Shown here in pieces: positions 21,898-33,443 of a stretch of 64,000 bases of DNA. Positions within the stretch are counted from its first letter, which is position 1; each line of letters opens with the position of its first letter. The notes under the pieces were generated by a model. It was not told the origin of the DNA. It worked only from the letters and a program-made list of their open reading frames with translations, and did not search any database. Origin of the DNA: Oscheius sp. JU75 (lineage: Eukaryota > Nematoda > Chromadorea > Rhabditida > Rhabditidae); the NCBI GenBank assembly GCA_037178855.1, contig JASJZC010000007.1, positions 3,410,001 to 3,474,000 of the forward strand, in the 5' to 3' direction. Both the position numbers and the translations under genes were made by a program.

Positions 21898-24226
21898 ATG
21901 CGGGTTTGGGTAATCTTTCTTCTTTTTTTTGCCATTTCATTTGTCGTAGCCTATCGAGAAGAATCAAAAAAAACTGCCGCTGAAAAAACCGAGGAAGATG
22001 GATCTCTTGACGACTTAGATTCAAAGGTATAGCCTTTTATTTTCAATTTTATCAACCACTCATTTTCAGGAGTTTGACAAAGCCGGAGAGGAACAAGCAG
22101 AGAAGAAGAAAAAGGAAACAAATTCTGCGAAACAAAAACCTTCTAAACAGCAAGAGGTAGATGAAGATGAGGTTAGTTCACTTTTGAGATTGTCTTTCTG
22201 TCCGTTTCAGTTTGCCCTTTGTACATAGGTTTTTGCTAGGCAGTCGCAATAGGACGTACAGAAGAAGTGGGAGAGAAATTGTGTCAAGCTTTGAATGATT
22301 CAACAATTTGTGCCCAGATCGTAAGTTTTGTAGTGTGAGCATGACCGTACTAACCCAAACCGTTTAAGTTATTTTTTATGAAAACCATACATTTTAGGAT
22401 GCGGCTAGACCAAAGATGAAAACGAAGGACAGGAAACCAGACAAAGATGACGACAAGCCAGAAGAGGTTGAGTACGTCTGTGAAAACAAAGAGGAAGGAA
22501 TGTGTTTTTGTTCAAATAAGGAATTGGATTGCGTCGGAGTACGTTCCTTTCTCCACTCAGCAATATTTTAGTGTTTAGCATATTGATGATCCCAACAAGC
22601 TGGACACAGCAGATATTGTGGTGAACGAGGAATCAAAAAACTTAAAGATCACGACTGCCGATTTCTCTCAAAACAGAATCAAACGCTTGAAGAAGGTACA
22701 ATTAATTTTTGTTCGACTAAATATTGGTTCAGAACCATGTTCTCAGCAAAAGAGAAGACGAAGTGGAAAAGCTAGTCTTCGAACACAATTTTATCAATAA
22801 GATAGAAGCCGGCGTTTTCGAACCGTTCAAAAGCTTGCATATATTAAAACTCGGCCACAACCGTATGACCAAACTCGACAAGTAAGTAGTAGCCGATCTA
22901 ACTTTATCTCATTTTTTAGAAACCATCTTTCTGGATTATCCGGCTTACACCAACTCTGGCTGAACAACAACCAGATCAAGAAGCTGGAAGATGGCACATT
23001 CAAAGAGCTCAAAAACTTGACAAAGCTAATTTTGGATGGCAATAAGATACCCATTAAGTCGGACTGTTTATGCTAACTGTCAACGCTTCTTTACAGAAAA
23101 GAGTTATTCGAAGGACTGGACAATTTGGAGGAACTGAGTCTGGACGACTGTGATATTAAAGTCGATACACTCGATGCCAACGTGTTCGACCATTTGAAGT
23201 AAGATATAGTCATACTTTGCTATAAGTTTTTTATCAGACAGTTGAAAGTTCTATCTATGAGAAAGAATCCGTTGCAAGAAGTCCCGAAAGCTTTGAAGGC
23301 CTTGGATAACTTGGAACGTTTAGATCTCAGTGAGACGTTCATTGTTGAGTTGCATGAAAAGTGTTTCGACGTAAGTTGATGAAATGTTTAATATCACGTT
23401 TTGTCAGAAAGACTCCAAGCTCAAAGTTATCCGCATGGCTAACAGTTCCTTGTTTGCAATTCAAGAGAGAGCATTATCTGGACTGAGATTGGAGGTATGT
23501 GGTTACAACTCGTATTGTGTAAAAAAAATGCATCACAGGAAATCGACATGCCCAATAATAAACAGTTGTCTGAAATTCATCCTGATGCTTTCGGGATGGA
23601 CGGGGGTGAGAACCCGACTCTCTTGAAAAAGATAAACTTTGCTAATGGCAACCTTTCCACTATCACTGAGGATACCTTCTACTTAAGCAGCGTACGTAAT
23701 TCATTGAATAATAACATTTTCTCCTTTTTCAGCTTGAAGAGGTTGCGTTTGGTGGGAATCCTTGGAATTGCGACTGCAATACGGAGTTCCTTCTTGGTGA
23801 AGAATTTGAAAAATATAAATTCAAGGAGCCTTATCCAAAGTGAGGATGTCTTTTGAATTTTAACTGTAACTTTACAGATGCCACTTTCCAAAAATGCTAC
23901 AGAGTAAAAACTTTTTTGAAGTACGAGCAGATCAAGCTTGTCCCGCATCGAGAAAAACCCGTGCTGTTTTTAGAGGCGTTAAGGTAAGCAACGTTACAGA
24001 CAAAGCAAGCATTAAATTTGAGGTTCTTGCCATTCTTCTCCTTCTAACGGTACTTTGCATAGCCTCTTTCATGGTTTACAACAAGGGATACATCCAAAAC
24101 TTCCTCAAAACAGCACGGAACGGAGCTCCTGCCTTCCCCTCAATGACCTACTCTAACTTAAATAACACGACAGACGATGGACGGACTTTGGAAACAGACT
24201 TCCAACCACGACCGGAAGATGTTTAA
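21898..24226 (+). CDS. leucine-rich-repeat single-pass membrane protein
   Basis: About fourteen exons. Start at 21898, three bases after a TTTCAG acceptor, with signal peptide MRVWVIFLLFFAISFVVA. A lysine/glutamate-rich linker (EEQAEKKKKE, KDRKPDKDDDKPEE) leads to a cysteine cap (CENKEEGMCFCSNKELDC). Roughly nine LRRs follow, for example LHILKLGHNRMTKLDK, LHQLWLNNNQIKKLED and LTKLILDGNKI. A C-terminal LRR cap reads NPWNCDCN. Then come a transmembrane helix (EVLAILLLLTVLCIASFMVY) and a cytosolic tail of about 50 residues ending RPEDV. LRR ectodomains of this design act in adhesion or recognition at the cell surface. The highly charged N-terminal linker is unusual for the class. I cannot assign a specific orthologue; PAN-1- or LRON-like proteins are the nearest type. 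Confidence 0.88.
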
Positions 24227-24640
24227 ACAGGAACTCATAGAAGAGTCATATCATGCACGAGGTTTTTCCACACTTAGCATTGCATTGCCAAATCGTCTCA
24301 AATGTAATTTAAGAACTGTGCCTAAATAAATATTACTTGGATGGAGTAGTCGAAACTTTGACCTCAGACACATGCCAAAGCCAAAGATTCTTTCGCGTTC
24401 TTCCTTGCTTTTTGAAGACAATGTCACTGGAAACGCAACACACTGGCCGAATGCAACACATGCTGGACGGAAAAAGTGAGCTCTGAACATGTGCTACGGT
24501 ATAAAGTGAGCTGGATCTGCCAAAACAACCTCACTTGATGGTTCTTTGCGGCTGCTTTTGAGCTCAGTGCGATCAGCGACTGCCAGCCACTGCTTGAACT
24601 CGCCTGAAATATAACAAGCCTAAGGTGTAGGTTTCAGATA
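24227..24640. other. short intergenic interval
   Basis: 3' end of the LRR gene and 5' end of the thaumatin-like gene. An AATAAA at about 24327 (cctaaataaatatt) is a plausible poly(A) signal for the LRR gene. No separate gene seen. Confidence 0.5.
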
Positions 24641-25591
24641 ATGGGATGGAAGGCTTTGATCTTCACACTGCTCGTAGTTCACAGCTATGCTACGAAGCCA
24701 AAGAACGACAAAGTCGTTATCGAGGTGAGAATATTGCATATTCACTCTAGTCGCCCTTTGTAGTTCAGAAACCGATGTCCTTTTCCAGTTTGGCCGGCCT
24801 TTTACTCGAATGGAAGTTCCTCCAATAGTGGATTCAGACTTGACACAGGTGGCATCCTCATATATGAAAATAGTTTGTTTTATCTCAAAGAAAAGCTGTC
24901 GAGGTGCCATTCGAATGGATGGGAACTGTCTGGGTGAGAACATATTGCGACAACAGCATGAACTGTCTGACTGGATCCTGTGGCGTAGGCTCATCCGTAT
25001 TTCTTGCATTTGTCTTGCTTCAGAATCGAATGGACTGTGCTGGAACACAAGGGGAAGGTCCCTACACTAAAGGAGAGTTCATTCTTGGACGCAATGGACA
25101 AGACTACTACTACGTTTCTCTGATCGATGGCTATAACGTCAACATGGCAATCTACCCGACCAATTCTTTCGGAAACTCAAAAAGTGAGAAAACGGGAGTT
25201 GGAACAAACAAAGGCTGTTTAGACATCTGTCAACTCGCTGGAAGTTGCACTCAGGATGTCGAAGATTTCTGCCCTAAGGCTCTCCAAGTCGTTAACAACG
25301 ATCGGGTCATTGCTTGCAGTTCTGCTTGTCAGACTTTCCACGATTCTTCCTACTGTTGCAGCGCTCCCTTCGATTCTCCAGAAATGTGCACCGTGAAAAA
25401 TTGGCCATTCAACTTTCCTGGAGCTATCAAGGTAATTGATACTAACTTTTTGTATAAATTTGCTATTTTAGAAAGCTTGCGCCAGAACCATGACTTACCA
25501 ATACGACAATGTGGATTCGCTGTACACCTGTGCTGTTGTTCCTGAGCATTCTACGAAACTACCAAGAAAGTTCGCCGTTCGATTGTGTTGA
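24641..25591 (+). CDS. thaumatin-like protein (THN family)
   Basis: Five exons. Signal peptide MGWKAFIFTLLVVHSYA, then the thaumatin fold in order: FRNRCPFPVWPAFYSNGSS, VEVPFEWMGTVWVRTYC, CLTGSCG, MDCAGTQGEGPYTKGEFILG, DYYYVSLIDGYNVNMAIYP (the family's D-x-F/Y-x-V-S-L-V/I-D-G-x-N motif), and a cysteine-rich end (CQTFHDSSYCCSAPFDSPEMC, KACARTMTYQYDN). I count 17 cysteines; the family usually has 16 in eight disulphides. Best fit for exon 2 is a donor after GACACAG with a 47-bp intron, giving FRLDTAVEVPFEW. Nematode thn genes are induced by pathogens and are thought to act in innate defence at surfaces; a direct activity is not established. Confidence 0.92.
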
Positions 25592-25890
25592 TCTTAGCAC
25601 ATAATTGCACAATATGTTTCAACAAAGACGCAGTGTAGGGCAAGACCAAAAGTTTAAAAGCAGCTGCCGGCCAAATATCAGTGCACTTTCCAAACTAGAG
25701 ATTTTCATTCTAGCTTGTTCTCTTCAAAGCCTGGTCACTTATCACCGTGTGTCTAGTTAGAGTTTCATCGCGTATTGCCATCTTCAATGAAATTTATCCG
25801 GAAACATAGGGGTCACGTGACGCGATTTCACAGCTACTATAAAATGACTGCGATCTTTGAGATTAGTCTAAACAGCTATCTTCGGCCGTA
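25592..25890. promoter_or_regulatory. compact 5' region of the GNAT gene
   Basis: About 300 bp between the thaumatin-like and GNAT genes. It holds a TATAAAA-like box (CTATAAAATG at about 25837-25846), roughly 50 bp before the ATG, which suits a TATA box. Whether it is used is unknown. Confidence 0.3.
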
Positions 25891-27057
25891 ATGGATTCAA
25901 TCCGATTCGTTGAGAATCCAGCACAGAACTACTGCGAGGAAATTGTTGCCGAGGTGAGCGTAGTTATTCCCGGTATATACTTGTTGTAGATCGTGAGAAC
26001 AGAAGACTGGACTAGAATCAAAGGAGAGTATGACATCTGGAGCGAGACACAGGATCTGTTTTGGTTCCTTGTTGCCTTTGATAAAAGTTAGAATTTTCTT
26101 CAAAAAAAATATACCTTTCGTTCTAAGAAACAGGCTCTCCGGTAGGATCAATCTCTCTGACTATGGATCGCTCACCAAAGGGAGATACTGACGACGATCT
26201 CTACTACATTGGCAGCTTTTATACGAAGAAGTCTCACAGAGGAATCGGACTTGGCCTGATCATGTTCCAAAAATGCATGGAACAAACCAAAGGAAAGAAC
26301 GTCAATTTGAATTCGGGTTAGCATTATCTTGTTCTTAAAATATTGAAATTAGCACTGGTAATGGTAGACTTCTATGACAAGCGATTCGGTTTCACCAAGT
26401 ATCCCGAGTACTTCAATGCTTTTGCCAAGATGAAGCTGTCGGCTCTCGAGCTGTCTGGTGCACTTCAATCCGGGGTTCACATAAAGGTAAGGTGGGTCAA
26501 TGTTTCAGATAGATCGCTAATCTTTAGGACGTTGGAGACATCGATTTTGCGGCCATTATCAGTTATGACCAGTCGATTTGTTCGCGTCAGAGAACGAAGT
26601 ATTTGAAGAAGTGGTTGACCGGTCAGTACGCCACATCGAAGGTAAACATACTGATAACCCAAAAAAAAGTGTACATTATAGGTAGCTGTAGATGACAAGG
26701 GCAGTGTTCTTGGAGTCGTCTGTGTTCGACCTCAAATAGTAAACCGAATAACTGTTGGGCCATTTTATGCTAACGACGAGGTTTGCACTATTCCTTTGTG
26801 GAAGCCGTTTTAAGAAAATTGCCCATGATCTCCTCCTCTCGTGCCTGAAGGATGTGCCTGATCGCGACGCTTATGACTGTCTTTGGATGAGATTTCCTGA
26901 GCCCAACGATGTTTCCATTCGCAGAATCCTGGACGATCTCACTAACGGCGAGTACAAGATAACGCGAAGTGTGAAGAGCATGTTCACCAAGCGACTCATC
27001 GAGCCCAATCCTATGCTTATCTTTTCTGTCTTCGAAGCCGGACACAGTTTGGTTTAA
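25891..27057 (+). CDS. GNAT-fold N-acetyltransferase-like protein
   Basis: Exons from 25891 to the TAA at 27055-27057. The first half has the acetyl-CoA-binding part of a GNAT fold: GSPVGSISLT (beta-4), YYIGSFYTKKSHRGIGLGLI (motif A, R-G-I-G-x-G/A) and VMVDFYDKRFGFTKYPE, a typical GNAT C-terminal end (the F-Y-x-K-x-G-F motif). The second half (VAVDDKGSVLGVVCVRP ... IVNRITVGPFYANDE) is a second, weaker GNAT-like region matching the nematode GNAT + DUF1248 architecture. No signal peptide, so it should be cytosolic; the substrate is unknown. Its stop lies 10 bp from the stop of the convergent lectin gene, so the 3' ends must overlap. Confidence 0.85.
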
Positions 27058-27067
27058 AATGATTTTA

Positions 27068-27536
27068 TTAATAGTTCATTTGGCAAATAAAACATTCTCC
27101 TGCTGTTCCAGAGACAGTCTTCCATTGAGCACTGTCCTCATTGATAGAGATAGAGGCCAAGCTTGCGGGCTCTCCTTGACGCCAATAGTTGTAGCTCCAA
27201 GTCGAACCATTAACCCAGTGACAAACATAATTTGAGCATTGAGCACCAATATAGTAATAGTGACAGGAACTTCCAACCACTGAATAACATAACGATTTGT
27301 CACAAAGACACTATTTATAGTTAGTGAAACTACTGTCAAAGCCAATGTGGATGGAGATTGTGTTACAAAACTGCTCGGCTTGAGTTCATGTCTTGAAGTT
27401 TTGTTCACCGCAACAGCAGCCAATGAACCTACATGGGAAATGTGTAGAGAGTCGAACATTTGCCCTGTGAGTTCGCGGCTACTTCAGGTAGACAGACAAA
27501 TACAGCTACTGGCTACAGAAACAGGAGGAAGAGCAT
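27068..27536 (-). CDS. C-type lectin-like gene, possibly shortened
   Basis: The C-terminal part is clear: SSCHYYYIGAQC, then HWVNGSTWSYNYWRQGEPA and ECFICQ, which is the W-x-N/D-G-S...Y-x-x-W-x-x-G-E-P core of a C-type lectin domain. A likely preceding piece encodes AEQFCNTISIHIGFD, joined by a 54-bp intron (GACA|gtagtt ... ttcag|TG). A possible start (MLFLLFL, 27536) and an AANSQGKC segment lie further upstream, but no splice path joins them cleanly. The usual HLASI...EN segment is missing and the cysteine spacing is unusual. It may be a decaying copy or a rapidly evolving member. The poly(A) signal AATAAA overlaps the stop codon. Confidence 0.55.
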
Positions 27537-27771
27537 CTTCAAATAATAGACCCGAAGCAATGTACTGCTTTTTATAACATTTTTGTTGGGGTATCGAGTG
27601 ATACCTCTGATGCCGCAGTAGGCTGTTAAGGCTTTTAGGGCTGACAAATATCAAAGTTCGACGTCAATCAGAAAAAAGATTCAATTCATATTAGTCATGA
27701 GAACATCGTCACAGCTAAAAGACAAAACATGGAGAAACATTTATAATCTGGTGAAGAGCAACATAGCAACA

Positions 27772-30700
27772 ATGATGCTGTTTTTCATTCTCTTCCTCGC
27801 TGCGGTCTCGGCCATCAAGTGATTTTCAATCCTATTCTTGGAAAATTCTTTTAGCTTACCAAAAGTAACTGTCGACAAAGGTCTGTTGGAGAAATATGGA
27901 GTCACAAAAGATGTGAATGAGCCAAAGTTCGCTGAAGTGAGTCAAGAGTATTTGAGAATACTTACTTTGCAGAATGCTTACGCAAAATTCAAAGAGCATG
28001 CTGCCACGATACCCGGTGGAGTTAATGTTGACAACCAGCTTCAATTGTTGGATGCTACTCTTCCGTTTGCCTTTCCCGTTCATCTCTCCAAACAGATAAT
28101 CACATTGGCTTCGTTTGTGAAAGGAGATGTAAGTATTTGGACAAATTGAGGTCTATACCTAATCACAGGAGATGATGATGGCCGTTACTGCTCATTCTCT
28201 CAACGTTTGGCAACGCTTCCAGAAAACAGCTGCAGACACCAGCACTGTCGAGTTTGCCGTGTTCAAAAAGATTGTTAATGCTTCCAACATTGCTGTCATC
28301 AGTGTTTGTCGGAAAGAGAGGCATATTTTGGAACTGGTCAGTCTAATCGTTACCCTTTTCCATTTCATTTCATATTTATTTTCGGAATCAAAGGGTTGTT
28401 ATCATGTCAGGGCTCCCTTGCCGCTCCCATAGCGCGAACCCACTCTTCGCCTCCCTCTCTTGTCTGTCGCATCCACGTGGTTGGAGTTCGTCCGAGGCGA
28501 CCACAGGCTTTCTTCAGCTCATCTTCCCATGCACGGTCTCCCTAGAGCTCGTCGCTGATTCAGAGGAACCCATTCCGTCATCGCTTTCGACCACCTTCCT
28601 TCTTCCATCTAGGCCACTTTTCTCTCCCATTTCACTTTTCTCGTCCATGCGAAGTCTAGAATATTCGGTAGTTCTGTCCTTCTCACTTCCTCATTCCCCA
28701 CACAATCTCGAAGTGTGATACCGAGATACCATCATACCCCTTCCTGACGTCGTTGTAGGACTGCAAGTTTAGCTTGATCCTGTGTGCGAAGGCTCCCTTT
28801 TCCAGATATCGCAGCCATACATCTAACTTAGGGCGATGCAGGTCAGGTCGTTTCATCTTCATCAGAACAGTTATCTTGGAAAGGAAGAAACGGTGGCGAT
28901 TGAAGGCGGCCCAGGACCGATCCGTCGGCATAGCTCCTGGTTCTCCGAAGTGCAAGTTACCGAACATCCAGGGTGAACAAAATGTCGGACAAACTGTATA
29001 GCATGTCCTGTCAAGTGCAGATCTCCCTCGTAGGCATTGGTCATCGCGAAGGTATTGCGATGGTTGATTTCGAGCCCAATTCTACGGCTTCCTTCACTTC
29101 CTTGTTCCAATTCAGTCATCATCCGCTGCACATCTCAGACTCTTTCCGACAAGGACGACATCATCGGCGTAGCGAAGATGAGTCAGCTTACGGCCGTTGA
29201 TGTTGAAACCGATATCGTCTCAATTGATTGACGGAACAGTACCGCGTTGAAGAGCATTGGAGAAAGCAAGCATCCTTGACGAGCTCCGCGTTTGATGTTG
29301 ACATCCACTAACTCTTCTTGCACCTTGATCTTGCAACCAGCATCTCTGTAGACCCTTCGCAGCATCTCAATATAGAGGTGGTCCGAACCGTGTCTCTGGA
29401 GGAAATTCTAGACAGCGTCCCACTCAATGGTGTGTAACCTTTCCGGAAATGGACGAACACAAGATAGAGGTGACTTCGGTAATCGTAGACCAGCTGTCTG
29501 ATGGTATGAAGGTATTCTACAGCCGAGTAGCATCGGCGAAATCGTGCTTGCTCGATTAACTGGTAAAATTCCAGACTTCCTCGCATCCTGGCCAGCATCA
29601 CTCACGTGAAGAGCTTGTAGGGAGCTGGTAGCACGGAGATTGGACGAAAGTTGGTCAGGTCCGTGTGATCACCTTTCTACGGGACGAGAGTGGGAATCGA
29701 ATCACCGAATCCAGGTGGAACTCCACGATTTTGGAGCATCCGAGTGAAGAGACGTGCGAGAAGAGGCACAATCTCCGCTTCCACAACTCGGAGCTGCATG
29801 GTCGTGATGGAGTCATGTCCAGGGGCTGTCCGCATCTTCATTCGATGTAGTTGTTTTCAGACTTCCTTCTCGAGTACTGGCGGGACTCCCACAAGAGGAG
29901 GATTTGGCATCGGGACCACATTGACCGTTTGCTGGTATAGCTCGTCGAAGAATCCCTTCACTCGATCTCGCACATCTTGGAGCAGTTAGTTCGTGATGCG
30001 TCTTTTTTCTGGAGCGGTCCGATCGTAGGAGTCGTTATTTCCTCGAAGAGCCTCTTGGTTGAGAGCGTCTGACGATAAAGGGTCTCGAGGTTCTTCTCAA
30101 AATTCAATGCAATGACCACACAGACTTGTTCATTTGAACTAACTGGGAACGAGATGGAATGTCATCCTTGGTATCCTTGGCCAGTAGAACTCGTCGCTGA
30201 TTGAACAGGTCTCTGGCGCCAACAGAGAGCCTTTCTGCGCGTGGGATCCTTTCAACAGCAACAGCCCGGACTTCGTCAAAAACTTCACGTATGCCTTGGT
30301 ACTGACCAGTCGGATTCGGATCCCCAATTGCTTCTGTTCTCTCCTAAATAGCATGTCGGAAAAGTGGCCAGTTCATCTTCGTCTGCTTTGCCTTCTGTCG
30401 ACGTCTGGGGAACTTGGCTGATCGACGATGAGGCGGACAAGGCGGTGGTAGCTTCGAATTTTGAGCTGATTGATGACGTGAACTTTCCGCACGGTGCTGG
30501 TTCTTCGAACGAGGAACAGATCGTATTTTTTGAAGTAGGTGCAATTGGGATCCATGTCCATCTCTGCTTACTGAAAGTGTTGGCTACGTCCCAACCGTGT
30601 TGGTGACAGATCTCTCCGATCGACGGTTCAAGTCAATGGAAGAGTGGTTCGACGGAGGCATTCCAATCGCCGAGCACTATTGTACACCTTGGGAAAGTTC

Positions 30701-31657
30701 ACCTAGCTCATGGTTCCAGTGCTCTGACCCCTACTCACGCCATTGGCCCCGACCGGCAGCCCCTGTTTCCGGGGATCCATCGGTTCGGTTGTACGCAGCT
30801 CTTTGAACCTTGCTCTGGAAACGGTCGTAGACGGCGTCGGTATTCTCTGTGGGTGCATAGCACATGACGAGAAGAAGACTCCAGTTCGGCCCTCTCAGCT
30901 CTAGTGTGCATCTGTCGTCGATCGGTGTGAACCGATGGATTTGAAGCCTCCTCGAGGATTCTGAGTGGATGGATTGGCAGTTGAGCTGACAGACGTTGAG
31001 CTGGCCTCGCACCATGGATGTGAACGTGACGATCCCTCTGTGTCGCAGTGCTGGGACCGGAACTCTTCCTTTCCACAAACGGCGACGGCGATGGTAGGCC
31101 GCTAGGGAGCGCTTGAAGAAACGAGCGCTCAGTTTGTGAAAATAAAGGAATACATTTTTTGCAACTCTTTATTCAGGCTCACGTCAAAATGCGAGAATTC
31201 AATCCAGTAAGCGCATGCGACAAGTTTTTGGAAGACATCAGAAGGGTATTGAGACATTTGTCCCTAATTTACTTGCTATTTAAGGACCCTTCCATTTTGA
31301 AGAACAGAATGGATGCCAGCTTGCAAGCTCGTAGGTTTGATTCAATTTAGGAGAAGTTGAATTTTAAGATAAGAACCTGGATGAACTTGAAAACATGATC
31401 AACCACGGTGACATCTACAACTTTTTCCAAATCAAACATCACTTGGAACAGAAACCTGTGATTGACCCTTTCATGTACGAGCATTTCAAAAAGTCGCTGG
31501 AAAAGAGCCTCGAAGTTGGTCTCCGTTTTTCTCCACGGATTACATTTTTCAGGATTATTCGCAAGCTGTGGAAGAGATGAGCAAGGACGAAGACCTCAAG
31601 AAAGTTGTTGAGAAAGTCAGCCAAAAAGTCGGAGATATCGCTGGGAAAATAAACTGA
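27772..31657 (+). CDS. secreted alpha-helical protein of unknown family
   Basis: Start at 27772 or 27775 (MMLFFILFLAAVSA, signal peptide). Exons run to 28336, then resume at 31177 after a 2.84-kb intron and end at a TGA at 31655-31657. The mature protein is charged and helical without cysteine pairing: LPKVTVDKGLLEKYGV, NVDNQLQLLDATLPFAFP, EMMMAVTAHSLNVWQRFQK, DPSILKNRMDASLQA, NFFQIKHHLEQKPVIDPFMY and a Lys-rich end (DEDLKKVVEKVSQKVGDIAG). I do not recognise the family; a nematode-specific secreted helix bundle is my best description. The large intron carries an antisense retrotransposon. Other introns are about 40 bp. The last intron needs a GTTGG donor. Confidence 0.75.
28420..31090 (-). 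mobile_element. decayed non-LTR (LINE, RTE/CR1-like) retrotransposon
   Basis: Read on the minus strand the element goes from about 31090 to 28420. First comes an endonuclease-like part near 31078-30735 (RFTPIDDRCTLELRG, LLLVMCYAPTENTDAVYDRF, as in EEP endonucleases of RTE/CR1 elements). Then come reverse-transcriptase pieces: DYRSHLYLVFVHFRKGY (around 29450), KRGARQGCLLSPMLFNAVLF (around 29270) and EQGSEGSRRIGLEINHRNT (around 29090). The pieces lie in different frames, so frameshifts and stops have inactivated it. It sits wholly inside an intron of the secreted helical gene, in the opposite orientation. No target-site duplication was identified. Confidence 0.8.
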
Positions 31658-31675
31658 AAATGAACATTAAAATAG

Positions 31676-33443
31676 TTAATTTATTTGAAGTTTGACATCG
31701 ACCGCAGTACCAACAATCTCTGTGAAATCAGCAGGTTTGTCCGTGGCGACTATGCAGAATGCAATGTTCATCTGAAACCCTTGATGTTTTCCTGAAATAT
31801 TTTGAACCGTGCCACGAACAACAACCCTCCATTGAGTATGAAAACCCATTTCCATTGATCGAAATCGTGTTCGTCCTTTACAAAGATCGCCACAATGGCA
31901 GGAGCAACAAAAAGCGCCACACATTTCATGAACTGTATAGTCGAAAGGACGAAATGCGCATATTGCCTGAAAAACAAGATTTCGGTTTGTGATTCGGTTA
32001 CCTCGACACAAATGTAGCACACTTGTAGAAACCGCCAGGGTTGAGACTCATGCAAAAATAGACCAGAGTTACAAAGACGACGCTCAAGTCGGGGTAGGCT
32101 GGTGGTACCATACCAATGAGAAAACAACAGATTCCAGCACAACCTACCGCAACAGAATTGTAGATCCTCATTTTGCTTATTTCAGGCAAACAACTAAAAG
32201 CTCTTTAAATAGAAGGTTATGTCCTCACGTTAAGTAGTCACTGATCAGACCAAAAACGATGCGAACGGGAACATGAGTACACGCGGATATAGCAACAAGC
32301 ACTCCTAAACAGTGAAAATATACTTATAACTTCTAAGAGCAAACCTGTGTGAGACACATCATAATTGAGGACGTCGTGGAAGTATATTGGTGAATATGTC
32401 AACAGAAGCACCAATGAAGTCATCTCTGCGAAAGCGTTAGCCCAAATAACTATTCAAGTAGCCTAATTTTGACATAATTCAACCATACCGAGAATGATTG
32501 GGTTTGAAACAATCTCTTTGTATGGCACAAAGCTGCTTCTTTCAATGTGCTCCTTAGTTTTTCCTTTTTGGATCACTCTCAGTTCATGAGATGACACATT
32601 TCTATGCAGTTGTGGGTCATCGTTGTAGAGAAGAGCCCATAAAAAGAATGAAACAACCCCAAATCCTGCATGAAGATAGAATGATGACTTCCAGCCGAGA
32701 ACGGAATCGCAAAGCTAATTTTATAAGTTGCGAGTTACCTTCACACTTACCGCTCCCGTCAAAGGATTGGTCACCGAGACGGCTACCGACGAAAATGATG
32801 TCAAAATAGCAATGAAAAAGCCGGTTTGCTTCAGTGGAGTCCACCGAACACACATCATTCCAATTGTTGCAAAGTCAGCTGCATAAGCGAGACCCTAAAA
32901 TGATAGTATGCTGACATAACAATGAAAGTACCTGAATGAAACGCGCGATCAGCAAGAGTGGAAGCCCGGTATAAGCAGAAATAGGTGTTGTCGCAGTTGC
33001 CAAAATAGAAAGACATCCAGCAGTGAAAAACGGCCATCTAGTGTGCATAAAGTTTGAAAAACTGAAACAAACTTTGCTCCAAATTTAATGTAGAGGTAGT
33101 TGATCGGCGGTGTTCCGAGTACTGTGCCGGCAGCAACAGCCCAGACAATCATACTTTTTTGCGGAGGAGTGTATAGGTAACGGCTTACGAGAGTCTAAAA
33201 AGGGTAGTTTCCAATGACTTAACTCACCCTGTTTTCATTCTCTACTGGATCAGTCAAGTCCGTTTCCATACAGATAAACGTAAAATGCATAATTATGTAA
33301 TTAGCAGCAATGGAAGTAAGACAACAGAAACAAATTACCAGCAATGCATAGCGGAAACGATTGTGCAGCATTTTCTGAAAAATATTTGATCGTAATCGAT
33401 GTTTTATGGCCAAGAGCGGATTGCCAACCGGCTGTCCGGCCAA
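31676..33443 (-). CDS. major facilitator transporter, SLC17-like
   Basis: Starts at 33443 (MAGQPVGNPLLAIKHRLRS) and ends at 31676 (VGTAVDVKLQIN). The first helix is YALLVICFCCLTSIAANYII, followed by a luminal loop, then MIVWAVAAGTVLGTPPINYL and YIKFGAK, the place of MFS motif A. GLPLLLIARFIQGLAYAADF matches the helix-4 R-x-x-x-G signature of anion:cation symporters (SLC17). Later helices are recognisable (LVVWANAFAEMTSLVLLLTY, VPVRIVFGLISDYL, FIGMVP-type end). About twelve helices in total. SLC17 proteins move organic or inorganic anions, sometimes with Na+ or H+; the substrate cannot be read from sequence. The stop is 18 bp from the stop of the convergent gene. Confidence 0.85.

Noticed and set aside
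24641-25060. A 23-bp intron in the thaumatin-like gene (gtttgt ... aaaag)
   Set aside because: Too short to be spliced; a donor 24 bp upstream gives a 47-bp intron, keeps frame and fits the family better.
27068-27459. 127-codon single open frame on the minus strand over the lectin gene
   Set aside because: It is out of frame with the lectin-domain motifs; the spliced reading gives the C-type lectin core.
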